Below, piece after piece: positions 1-7,524 of a DNA stretch of 41,366 nucleotides. This stretch comes from PSRI01 sp041484195. Its GTDB lineage: Bacteria > Bacteroidota > Bacteroidia > Chitinophagales > Chitinophagaceae. The position numbers were made by a program, and so were the translations under genes. How positions within the stretch are numbered: position 1 is the first letter of the stretch; each line of letters starts with the position of its first letter. The stretch lies in the NCBI GenBank assembly GCA_041484195.1, contig JBGPHC010000033.1, positions 1 to 41,366 of the forward strand. Reading direction: 5' to 3'. A model generated the notes under the pieces. That model was not told the origin of the DNA. It saw nothing but the letters and a program-made list of their open reading frames with translations, and did no database searches.

Positions 1-273
1 ACTTTAAAAGAATGATGAACCTCTATACAAAGATGCTTTTAGGCTTTTTTATGCGCCTATTCTGCCTCATCCAAAATCTGCTGCTACCTGAAAAATATTT
101 TACACTAACCCCTAAAACGACTTTTTAAGGGACGACTAATTAAGAGGTCACCCGACTCTCACCAGTATGCATTTGCCCGGTTAAATATTTCGGGAAATCC
201 GGCATGGAATCATGTCTTTAGTCATCCTTCCTGTCCCCGAACCATCCAATCAAATAAGGGAATGACCCGGCTA
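1..273. other. Non-coding left edge
   Basis: I find no convincing gene here. There is only a weak inverted repeat (TAGGC at 40-44 and GCCTA at 55-59). The next gene ends at 274 on the minus strand, so this stretch is its 3' flank. I see no clear terminator with a T-tract. Confidence 0.5.
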
Positions 274-993
274 TCAGGCCGCATTCAGGGTGATATATTT
301 CACGAGGCTTCTCTTGGCAATAGGAAGCAGGGTTTCTTCGAGTGGGAAACTCAATTCCACTTCAATGCTATATACCGCTGGATTCGGCAGGTCCGCCTTC
401 TTGCGAATCAATTCTGATTTTATATTCTCATAAGTGTTCACAATGCTTCGCTGCCATTGCGAGATGAATTCTGTTTTCATGCTCCGGTATTTTTCATCGT
501 GCTTTTCAAAAATACTGAGGCGATAATAATATGCATTGGTATAATGGTATCGTCCATCACACAGGAAGAAATATCCTTCGTTATTATCAATAGGCATGAT
601 GCCAACAGGCAGGATATTCAGTTTTTCTTCAACAAATTCATAGATCTCTGTCCCATTCCTGATAGTGGAGTTCATATTGCTCAGAGCAAATTGAATGATA
701 TCCTCCAATTCCTTCATCATATCATCATCATCGACGATCTTTTCATAAAGTAATTCCAGTTTTTCCTGGTCAACCTGCGTCATGCGTTTAGGGAAATGTT
801 CCTGTAACAGGTGTTTATTGTTCTTGAATGCAAGCAGATTATTGTAGTGGAAAATGATGTCCGCCAGTTGTGGATATAACATATTCTGGGTAAAGTGCCG
901 GTGAATTTCCTGCAAATAGGCAAGAAGTGTATATTTCTTCAATTCGAAGTCTATATACCCTTCGGCGAACCAGGTTTGGGATAGAGTCTTCAT
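274..993 (-). CDS. Conserved-looking hypothetical protein
   Basis: This is a 239-residue soluble protein that I do not recognise. It has no signal peptide and no membrane segment. It is rich in charged and aromatic residues and has a run of four Asp near residue 90. The N-terminal half looks helical; the C-terminal part, with alternating hydrophobic residues, looks mixed alpha/beta. The ATG start at 993 is the first in frame. The gene follows the E2 acyltransferase gene on the same strand, but a 290-bp gap and a terminator-like hairpin at the E2 stop suggest separate transcription. It is a real gene by length and composition; its function is unknown. Confidence 0.7.
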   Translation of the reverse strand: MKTLSQTWFAEGYIDFELKKYTLLAYLQEIHRHFTQNMLYPQLADIIFHYNNLLAFKNNKHLLQEHFPKRMTQVDQEKLELLYEKIVDDDDMMKELEDIIQFALSNMNSTIRNGTEIYEFVEEKLNILPVGIMPIDNNEGYFFLCDGRYHYTNAYYYRLSIFEKHDEKYRSMKTEFISQWQRSIVNTYENIKSELIRKKADLPNPAVYSIEVELSFPLEETLLPIAKRSLVKYITLNAA

Positions 994-1276
994 ATCCGGG
1001 TTGATTTCTTGAATTTAATTTTAGTTCATGTAATTTAAATAAAATACAAAATCATTGCGTCTTCTTAATAAAACGCTCAATATTGGCCTCTTATTTCATA
1101 GACCACCGGAAGGCTGAATTGTTAGTGATAGGACTGTTAAAATAATAAGGAAGAAATGCACCCTTTTCAGGCATGAAAGCGCTGTGTAATTCCAAGTAGG
1201 GGACCACACTTGCCGGAAACCCGGATCTTTATGATCAGAACTCCATATAATGTGAGTATGTCAAAGGAAAACCGGG

Positions 1277-1296
1277 CAGGAGCTCAAAAGCTCCTG
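1277..1296 (-). terminator. Hairpin overlapping the E2 stop codon
   Basis: Read on the minus strand, CAGGAGCT-TTTG-AGCTCCTG forms a perfect 8-bp stem with a 4-nt loop. The TGA stop of the acyltransferase (1286-1284) spans the loop and the first bases of the 3' arm. A T-rich stretch (TTTTCCTTT) follows about 5 nt later. This is the shape of an intrinsic terminator, although the T-tract is not immediate. Confidence 0.5.
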
Positions 1297-2648
1297 TTCA
1301 CGTCAAAATTTTCCAATTCCTTAGCCACTGCAGTGAGGAAGGTTGCACCCAAAGCACCATCCACGATCCTGTGATCATAAGACATGGACAGGTACATCAT
1401 GTGGCGGATCGCGATGCTGTCGCCCTGAGCCGTTTCAATGACCACCGGGCGCTTCTTGATGGCCCCTGTTGCAAGTATGGCTACCTGCGGTTGATTGATG
1501 ATGGGTGTGCCCATTAAACTTCCGAATGTGCCCACATTGGTCAGTGTAAAACTGCCTCCCTGGGTGTCATCGGGTTTCAGCTTATTATTTCGGGCGGCAT
1601 TGGCCAGGTTATTGACTTGTTTGGTGATTCCAACCAGGCTAAGTTGATCGGCGTTCTTGATAACAGGCACTATCAGGTTTCCATTGGGCAAGGCGGTTGC
1701 CATTCCGATATTAATATCTTTCCTGATAATGATCTTATCGCCGTCAATGCTGGAGCTCAGCATTGGGTATTTCTTGATGCATTTTACAATGGCCTCAATG
1801 AACAAGGGCGTGAAAGTTAGCTTCTCACCTTCTCTTTTTTCATATTCATTCTTCACTCTTTCTCTCCACATCACCAGGTTGCTTACGTCGGCCTCGGTGA
1901 AACTTGTCACATGAGCGCTGGTTCTTTTGCTGTCCACCATATGTTGTGCGATCAGCTTGCGCATGCGATCCATTTCTATGATCTCCACATTAGTGCCAAA
2001 GGACTGCGGACTTGCAGTACTGGCCGCCACCTGGCCAAAGGTTGCGGTGTGTTGAGGTAAGACTACATCACTGGTCCTGCCTTGTATGATTCCCGGTTGG
2101 GATGCAGGCTGTACATAATTCCTTCTTCCTGCAACATATTGAAGAATATCTTTCTTGGTCACTCTGCCTTCATTTCCGGTACCATGTATTCTTTCCAACT
2201 CCGCGAGGCCGATTCCTTCACTGGAAGCAATATTCAATACGAGGGGTGAATAAAATCTGGCTCCACTCGTTTTTTGAACGCTCACCGGCATTGGTTGATA
2301 GGGTGTATCGCTGTATATTTCTTCTTCTATGGGTTCCACATTTTGAGTTTGCATACTGGCCGCCTGCGGCTGCATCGAGGGTGTATGCGTGCCATTTCCC
2401 GCATCGCTACCTTGTCGGACCCTGGCTATAACGGTTCCAATGGGTACCACATCATTTTCCTGATAGAGGAGTTCTTCTATCACACCATCTACTGTTGATG
2501 GCACTTCGGTATCCACTTTATCGGTAGCGATCTCCAATACCGTCTCATCCGTTTTTACCTGATCGCCGGGTTTCTTGTGCCAGCGCAGGATTGTCGCTTC
2601 CATGATACTTTCACCCATCTTAGGCATTACCAGGTCAACAAGTGGCAT
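1284..2648 (-). CDS. 2-oxo acid dehydrogenase E2, dihydrolipoamide acyltransferase
   Basis: This is the core acyltransferase of a 2-oxoacid dehydrogenase complex. It moves the acyl group from lipoate to CoA in the cytoplasm. The 454-residue protein has an N-terminal lipoyl domain (about 1-78) with the lipoylated Lys44 in ATDKVD. A Pro/Gln-rich linker follows, then a peripheral-subunit-binding domain (about 130-170), a second linker and the catalytic domain (about 220-454) with DHRIVDG near the end. I chose the ATG at 2648 because MPLVDLVMPKMGES is the canonical N-terminus; an in-frame ATG at 2714 would add 22 unrelated residues. The EIATDKVDTEVPS style resembles branched-chain or 2-oxoglutarate E2s, and substrate cannot be settled here. 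No E1 gene is adjacent; lpdA (E3) lies about 16 kb away. Confidence 0.93.
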   Translation of the reverse strand: MPLVDLVMPKMGESIMEATILRWHKKPGDQVKTDETVLEIATDKVDTEVPSTVDGVIEELLYQENDVVPIGTVIARVRQGSDAGNGTHTPSMQPQAASMQTQNVEPIEEEIYSDTPYQPMPVSVQKTSGARFYSPLVLNIASSEGIGLAELERIHGTGNEGRVTKKDILQYVAGRRNYVQPASQPGIIQGRTSDVVLPQHTATFGQVAASTASPQSFGTNVEIIEMDRMRKLIAQHMVDSKRTSAHVTSFTEADVSNLVMWRERVKNEYEKREGEKLTFTPLFIEAIVKCIKKYPMLSSSIDGDKIIIRKDINIGMATALPNGNLIVPVIKNADQLSLVGITKQVNNLANAARNNKLKPDDTQGGSFTLTNVGTFGSLMGTPIINQPQVAILATGAIKKRPVVIETAQGDSIAIRHMMYLSMSYDHRIVDGALGATFLTAVAKELENFDVNRSF

Positions 2649-2767
2649 ATGAAGTGTTTTGTTTTTTGATTCGATAAACTGTACAGAGTTGTATGCTTGA
2701 TCACATGGGCACAATCATTTATCGGCATTTCGATTCACGCGGGGTGGCAAGCAATATAACTAAGGCT

Positions 2768-2797
2768 CAAAGGTAAGTATTGGGTTGGAAATGACAA
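2768..2797 (-). promoter_or_regulatory. Predicted promoter of the E2 gene
   Basis: On the minus strand, TTG (2797-2795), a 19-nt spacer and TACCTTTG (2775-2768) match the Bacteroidota consensus TTG-N19-TAnnTTTG. Transcription would start near 2763 and leave a leader of about 115 nt before the ATG at 2648. Confidence 0.6.
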
Positions 2798-2864
2798 GTC
2801 AGGGATTCTATCCTGATGCCATATCTTGCACCGGAAAGCTGACCATGAGTCGGGTCCTGCTTTT

Positions 2865-4115
2865 CTAATGCTCCAGGATAAATTTTCTCAGCAAATTCAA
2901 TGCGTTCACAGCCGTCAAATCGATGTTTCTCATCCGATCGAAACGGAACTTAAATTTCTGCGCAACCGTTTTGTGCACATTTCCTACGGCGACCCATACG
3001 GTACCAACGGGCTTATCCGGCGAGCCACCTTCGGGACCCATGATGCCGGAAGTAGCAACTGCGAAATCGGTTCCCATCACGTCCAATGCACCCTTTACCA
3101 TTTGCCTGACTGTTTCTTCACTCACGGCGCCATTGTGCAGCAGGGTTTCGGCGCTTACATGCAATATATTTTCTTTCACCTCATTTGCATAGCTCACTAC
3201 ACTGCCCTTAAAATAATGGCTCGATCCTGGAATAGTAGTAATCAGATGGGCGATATAGCCTCCTGTACAACTTTCCGCCGTTGCCAGGGTTTGGTTCCGG
3301 GATTTCAAAATCTTTCCCACAATTATTTCCAGGCTTTCGTCTGTGTTCGTCACGAGCCAGTCCTTCACCAACTCCTGCAGTCTGTTGAACAATGGATCCA
3401 ATTCCTGATCCAATTGGATTTTGTCGGGACCAGTAGCGGTCAGGCGTAGACGAACCATTCCGTAATTCGGCAAATAGGCCAGCTTGACGTGCTTCGGGAG
3501 ATCTTCTTCAAATTCTTTGATCATTTCTGCCAGAAAGGATTCACCCACTCCTGCAGTCAGCAATACGCGATGAGAGATCCCCGGCATTACGAATTCTTTC
3601 TGAAGCAGGGGAATTACATAATCTGTCATCATGCCTTTCATTTCGTGAGGCACTCCGGGCATACTGATGAATATCCTTTCGTTTTTCCTGAATAACATGC
3701 CAGGTGCGGTTCCCCTCTTGTTGGGGATTACCGAGCATCCTTCCGGCACGGTTGCCTGGTCCAGGTTCCTTTCCAGCAATGGGCGATTCAGGCTTCTGAA
3801 AATATTCTTTACGTTTTGCAGCGCGGCTTCATCCACCACTAATCTTCCGCCAAAATAGGCGGAGAGCAGGGGCTTGGTTATATCGTCAGCGGTCGGGCCC
3901 AGTCCGCCTGTGATGAGAATGATCTGCGAAGATTGAGTCTCTTGATCAAGGGCCTGCCAGATATCCTCCCACATGTCACCCACGGCAACCCGCCGTTTCA
4001 CCCACACGCCCACTGCATTGAGTTCCCTGGCCATCCAGGAACTATTGGTGTCGATAGTTTGACCGATCAGCAATTCATCTCCAACTGTAATAATGGACGC
4101 GAATACCTTCTCCAT
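2865..4115 (-). CDS. cinA: CinA, nicotinamide-nucleotide amidase family protein
   Basis: This is a full-length two-domain CinA of 416 residues. The N-terminal MoaB/MogA-like domain (about 1-170) contains GDELLIGQTIDTNS and ITGGLGPTADD. The C-terminal PncC-type domain (about 255-416) has TAESCTGGYIAHLIT and the SYANEVKENIL region. In the family the C-terminal domain deamidates NMN to nicotinate mononucleotide in pyridine-nucleotide recycling, and the N-terminal domain can act as an ADP-ribose pyrophosphatase. I placed the start at 4115 (MEKVFASIITVGDELL). In-frame ATGs at 4124 and 4148 are possible, but 4148 lies inside the predicted promoter. The gene is divergent from the barrel gene at 4188. 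Confidence 0.93.
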   Translation of the reverse strand: MEKVFASIITVGDELLIGQTIDTNSSWMARELNAVGVWVKRRVAVGDMWEDIWQALDQETQSSQIILITGGLGPTADDITKPLLSAYFGGRLVVDEAALQNVKNIFRSLNRPLLERNLDQATVPEGCSVIPNKRGTAPGMLFRKNERIFISMPGVPHEMKGMMTDYVIPLLQKEFVMPGISHRVLLTAGVGESFLAEMIKEFEEDLPKHVKLAYLPNYGMVRLRLTATGPDKIQLDQELDPLFNRLQELVKDWLVTNTDESLEIIVGKILKSRNQTLATAESCTGGYIAHLITTIPGSSHYFKGSVVSYANEVKENILHVSAETLLHNGAVSEETVRQMVKGALDVMGTDFAVATSGIMGPEGGSPDKPVGTVWVAVGNVHKTVAQKFKFRFDRMRNIDLTAVNALNLLRKFILEH

Positions 4116-4145
4116 AATAATCATCCAAGTTTGGCTTGAAAGGCA

Positions 4146-4153
4146 CAAACTTA
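4146..4153 (-). promoter_or_regulatory. -7 element for cinA
   Basis: The plus-strand CAAACTTA reads TAAGTTTG on the minus strand, a full match to TAnnTTTG. It lies 30-38 nt upstream of the chosen ATG. I see no -33 TTG at the usual spacing. It sits in the short divergent gap between cinA and the barrel gene. Confidence 0.4.
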
Positions 4154-4187
4154 CAGGAGAAATAGGTTATTTTTATGAAGCATATTT

Positions 4188-4949
4188 ATGATCGGCAGGA
4201 TCTACTCAGGACTACTCTTACTCATCTTACTGGTGATATTGCAAAACAGCACCCGGGCACAGTATGGTCCTCATTCTCTCGAAATCGTGCAGAGCGGGGG
4301 ATTTTCTACCTATTCATTTCAACATGATTCCCTGGTATTCCCAAGGAGAAGAGGCCAAGCAGCTTTTGGGTCTGAGGCTGGAGTTGCAGCTATCTACCAG
4401 TTTCATTTTGTAAGACAAAGATTGGCGCTTAAGGCCGGCCTGGGATACGGCAACAAGGAAATATATATGAACAAATACAACATTGGAGATCTTCTCGCCA
4501 GTCTGTTTCCATTTGGCGGATTTAGAAAGGACAGCAGCTATTTGAGCCATGTAACCATTAGCGGGAAATACCTGGTGGTGCCATTTTCATTCAATTATCG
4601 TCTGACCAGGAATATGCGGCATGGGGCACAATTTTTTGTTGGGATAGAGATGAGTTTTCAATTATTACTGCGATCCTTTGCGCGCGTTGAATTTGATAGT
4701 GCCTATCATTTTGGGAGTCCGCGGGAATCAGAAGTATTAAAGGGAAAATATGCAGCCCAAATGCGGAGATTTTTGTTAAGCTTTGCACCCCATATTGACT
4801 TGAGAATTCGTTGCTACAGAAATCTTGGAATCCTTTTCAATCTGTTTCCAATCTCATTTTATGGCTCATCCCTGACCAAAGAAATTACATCATCAGGAGG
4901 AGTGATCGGCAGCAGTTTTGGGATTTACCATAACTTTTCAAAAAGATAG
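4188..4949 (+). CDS. Outer-membrane beta-barrel protein, PorT-like fold (putative)
   Basis: The 253-residue protein has a clear signal peptide (hydrophobic LLLLILLVIL, ending in TRA|Q). The rest shows alternating hydrophobic and polar residues with many Tyr/Phe/Gly, consistent with a small barrel of about eight strands. I infer an outer-membrane location; no ligand can be named. It is followed after 2 nt by dacB on the same strand, so the two are very likely co-transcribed and may be translationally coupled. The family assignment is by general pattern only, not by a diagnostic motif. Confidence 0.7.
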   Translation: MIGRIYSGLLLLILLVILQNSTRAQYGPHSLEIVQSGGFSTYSFQHDSLVFPRRRGQAAFGSEAGVAAIYQFHFVRQRLALKAGLGYGNKEIYMNKYNIGDLLASLFPFGGFRKDSSYLSHVTISGKYLVVPFSFNYRLTRNMRHGAQFFVGIEMSFQLLLRSFARVEFDSAYHFGSPRESEVLKGKYAAQMRRFLLSFAPHIDLRIRCYRNLGILFNLFPISFYGSSLTKEITSSGGVIGSSFGIYHNFSKR

Positions 4950-4951
4950 CC

Positions 4952-6355
4952 TTGCGGGAAAAACAAATATTATTCATAAGTCTCGTTTTTTTGGGGTCAA
5001 TTCCTCTAAAAGGGCAGGATCTCAGGGAAAGGATCAGGAAAGAGGTAACAAGATTTGAAAGCGACAGTCAGATGCGGCATGCAGTCCTTGGTTTGTGTTT
5101 TGTAGAGACCAATACAGGTAAGCTGGTCTTTGAAAAAAATGCACAGCTGGGTTTGGCACCTGCCAGTTGCCAGAAAGTGATAACGGCTACCACTGCTTTC
5201 GAATTGCTTGGGAAAGACTTCCGCTACAAGACCGAATTCAGGTATGCAGGACGAGTCAGTGACAGCCTGTTTAGGGGCAATATCTACATAGTCGGTAGTG
5301 GCGATCCAAGCCTGGGCAGCTGGCGTTACACATCAACTTCGGCTGACCGTGTAGGCAAGGATCTCATGGAGTCCTTGCATTCCCATGGAATAAATAAAGT
5401 GGAAGGCGCCGTGGTTTCCGTGAATTATGGATTCGAAACACTGGCCATACCCGGAGGCTGGATCTGGGAAGATATCGGGAATTATTATGGGGCTGGAAGC
5501 TATTGTGCCAATTGGCGGGAAAATGAATATGACCTTGTCCTGAAACCAGGCAGGAATATCGGGGATTCAGTCAGAGTTCTGAATTACAGACCTGTGTTAC
5601 ATACAAAATTGGAGAATGAATTGAAGACGGCAGCGGCGGAAAGCGGAGATAATAGCATTATTTATTTTTCGCCCGGGCAGCACCGGGGATATCTACGTGG
5701 CACAATCCCCTGTTGTGTGGATTCCTTTGTAATCTCGGGCGCCGTGGCTGATGGAGAATTATTCGCGCTCGACCAATTTGGCGAAATCCTGGCTGATAAC
5801 GGTTTCAGCCCTTCCAATGAATCCATTCAGAAAAGGAAATCCAACCTGTACGACTACACGTCAAGTCCCTTGTTCATGCACTTCTCTCCATCACTCGACA
5901 GCATTGTTTATTGGTTTCTGAAAAAGAGCATCAACCTTTACGGGGAATCATTGTTGAAGACTCTGGCCTATGAAAAATCGGGTTTTGGATCTATTGAAGG
6001 AGGAATTGATCTGATTCAACAATTCTGGGAAAAGAATGGAGTGGATAAATCAGCCCTCTTTATCATGGATGGCAGCGGCCTTTCACCACAAAATCGCGTG
6101 ACTCCCGATGCCCTTGTAAAAGTGATGCGATTTGCTAAGACAAGACCCTGGTTCAGGTATTTTTATGAGGCCCTGCCCGAGATCAATGGCATCAAAATGA
6201 AAAGCGGTTCCATAGAAGGCGTCAGGTCATATACCGGTTATATCAGGAACAAATCCGGCAAAGAATACACATTCTCCATCATCGTCAATAATTTTGACGG
6301 CTCCTCCGGTTCCATGGTGAATAAAATGTGGAAGATCCTGGACATCCTGAAATGA
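4952..6355 (+). CDS. dacB: D-alanyl-D-alanine carboxypeptidase/endopeptidase, PBP4 type (S13)
   Basis: This periplasmic peptidoglycan hydrolase trims the terminal D-Ala or cleaves D-Ala-mDAP crosslinks. The active-site motifs are visible: SxxK as S72-C-Q-K75 in LAPASCQK, SxN as SIN in KKSINLYGES, and the KTG box as KSG in IKMKSGSIEG. The length of 467 residues is normal for the family. A signal peptide ends at LKG|Q. The start is TTG, 2 nt after the stop of the preceding gene; the first in-frame ATG (residue 41) would remove the signal peptide, so TTG is favoured. Coupling to the upstream barrel gene suggests a shared envelope role, which is inference. Confidence 0.92.
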   Translation: MREKQILFISLVFLGSIPLKGQDLRERIRKEVTRFESDSQMRHAVLGLCFVETNTGKLVFEKNAQLGLAPASCQKVITATTAFELLGKDFRYKTEFRYAGRVSDSLFRGNIYIVGSGDPSLGSWRYTSTSADRVGKDLMESLHSHGINKVEGAVVSVNYGFETLAIPGGWIWEDIGNYYGAGSYCANWRENEYDLVLKPGRNIGDSVRVLNYRPVLHTKLENELKTAAAESGDNSIIYFSPGQHRGYLRGTIPCCVDSFVISGAVADGELFALDQFGEILADNGFSPSNESIQKRKSNLYDYTSSPLFMHFSPSLDSIVYWFLKKSINLYGESLLKTLAYEKSGFGSIEGGIDLIQQFWEKNGVDKSALFIMDGSGLSPQNRVTPDALVKVMRFAKTRPWFRYFYEALPEINGIKMKSGSIEGVRSYTGYIRNKSGKEYTFSIIVNNFDGSSGSMVNKMWKILDILK

Positions 6356-6372
6356 ATGATATAGAATAGACA

Positions 6373-6798
6373 TTATCCTGCTGGCTGGGTCATGAAAAAT
6401 GGTTGTAGTTTCTCACGCAGAGCTTCGGGCATCCCAGTTTTTTGCATGGTTTTAGTTTCAATAAAATACATACTCACCCGGCCTGTAGTGAGCAAAATCC
6501 CCACCTCATTGAATACTTCCTGAAAGAATTCAATTCTATGGCCAATAGGCAATTCCTTTAGTGTAGTCCTGATGGTGAGCAGATCGTCATAGTGCGCGGG
6601 GCGAATGAATTTACAGTGCAGTTCCACTATTGGCATCATGATGCCCATGGCCTCCATTTCTTTGTACGTGAATCCCAACTGCCGGATACTTTCTGTGCGG
6701 CCTGTTTCAAAATATTGAGCATAATTGCCGTGGTACACCACATTCATCTGGTCAGTCTCAGCATATCTTACCCTCAATTGGATTTCTGATACAAACAT
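6373..6798 (-). CDS. Acyl-CoA thioesterase, 4-hydroxybenzoyl-CoA thioesterase/YbgC type
   Basis: A single hotdog domain of 141 residues. The N-terminal signature RYAETDQMNVVYHGNY holds the catalytic-type Asp16 and the YxxNY-like motif. Members hydrolyse acyl-CoA or acyl-ACP thioesters in the cytoplasm; the substrate here is unknown. Many relatives have Gly after the Met of TDQM, whereas this one has Asn. The gene is convergent with dacB (17-bp gap). The ATG at 6798 fits the family's short N-terminus. Confidence 0.88.
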   Translation of the reverse strand: MFVSEIQLRVRYAETDQMNVVYHGNYAQYFETGRTESIRQLGFTYKEMEAMGIMMPIVELHCKFIRPAHYDDLLTIRTTLKELPIGHRIEFFQEVFNEVGILLTTGRVSMYFIETKTMQKTGMPEALREKLQPFFMTQPAG

Positions 6799-6925
6799 AT
6801 CTTGAGTTCTTGATTCCTGATTTTTTTTATAGAAATGTCCGAGATGCGACGGTCATAAAAGGACCGATCAAAGTTCCGGATTCCTGACGGGCAGATGCTC
6901 CTGCAATATTCAAAGCCGGTTTCAA

Positions 6926-7333
6926 TCATTTCCCTACCATCGCGTCAACGCTTGCCTTTCCGGGGCCCACCAACAATAATACAAGGAATCCAACAAGGAA
7001 AAGCGCTGCTTTTTCGCCATCACCGAATATGTCGCCATTGTGGACGATGAACAGTGCCACGCTCATGGCGATGATCAGCGGAATGGTGGCGAGCCGGCTG
7101 AAGAGTCCAATGATCAGGAATATTGCACAAAAAAATTCTGCAAAAATATCGAGTGACAATGAAACGGTTCGACCTAGATGAAGGAAATTCAGGAAGGTGG
7201 CCTTCATTTGCGGAAAGCGAACCAGTTTGCCATAGCCGTGCGCCATAATCAGGGCACCCAAACCTAATCGAAGTACTAACAATGCCACGTTAATTGTCCA
7301 GTCGGCGTAGCTGATGGACATGAGTTTTTTCAT
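6926..7333 (-). CDS. DoxX family membrane protein
   Basis: A 135-residue inner-membrane protein with about four hydrophobic helices (roughly 15-33, 55-75, 77-97 and 105-128). The HGYGKLVRFP stretch after helix 1 and FAEFFCAIFLIIGLFSRLA are typical of DoxX/SURF4-like proteins. The family is linked to quinone or redox chemistry in a few cases, but the substrate is generally unknown. The start ATG at 7333 lies just downstream of a good promoter match. Confidence 0.85.
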   Translation of the reverse strand: MKKLMSISYADWTINVALLVLRLGLGALIMAHGYGKLVRFPQMKATFLNFLHLGRTVSLSLDIFAEFFCAIFLIIGLFSRLATIPLIIAMSVALFIVHNGDIFGDGEKAALFLVGFLVLLLVGPGKASVDAMVGK

Positions 7334-7349
7334 GGACGATTTTTTGGCG

Positions 7350-7382
7350 CAAAAATAAGTGATAGGAACCTTTTATCCACAA
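7350..7382 (-). promoter_or_regulatory. Predicted promoter of the doxX gene
   Basis: On the minus strand, TTG (7382-7380), a 22-nt spacer and TATTTTTG (7357-7350) match the Bacteroidota TTG/TAnnTTTG consensus. The start codon at 7333 follows within about 17 nt, so the leader would be very short. Confidence 0.5.
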
Positions 7383-7524
7383 CTGATTTGGAACGGTCTT
7401 TGCCAAAACTGTACACAGTATCTTAGCGCGTAGTTGCGATTTAAGAAAACTCTAACAAAAGGGATTTGAACTTCGTGAAATACCGAAAATCAGAATTACG
7501 TTGTAAATAACCTCAACCGACAAT

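Noticed and set aside
2826..3449. 207-codon plus-strand open frame opposite cinA
   Set aside because: It lies wholly antisense to cinA, has no recognisable domain, and is Cys/His-rich as expected of a shadow frame.
7399..7426. Possible promoter for the TPR gene (TTTG, 16-nt spacer, TATCTTAG)
   Set aside because: The -7 element departs from TAnnTTTG at one position and the spacer is short; not strong enough to annotate.
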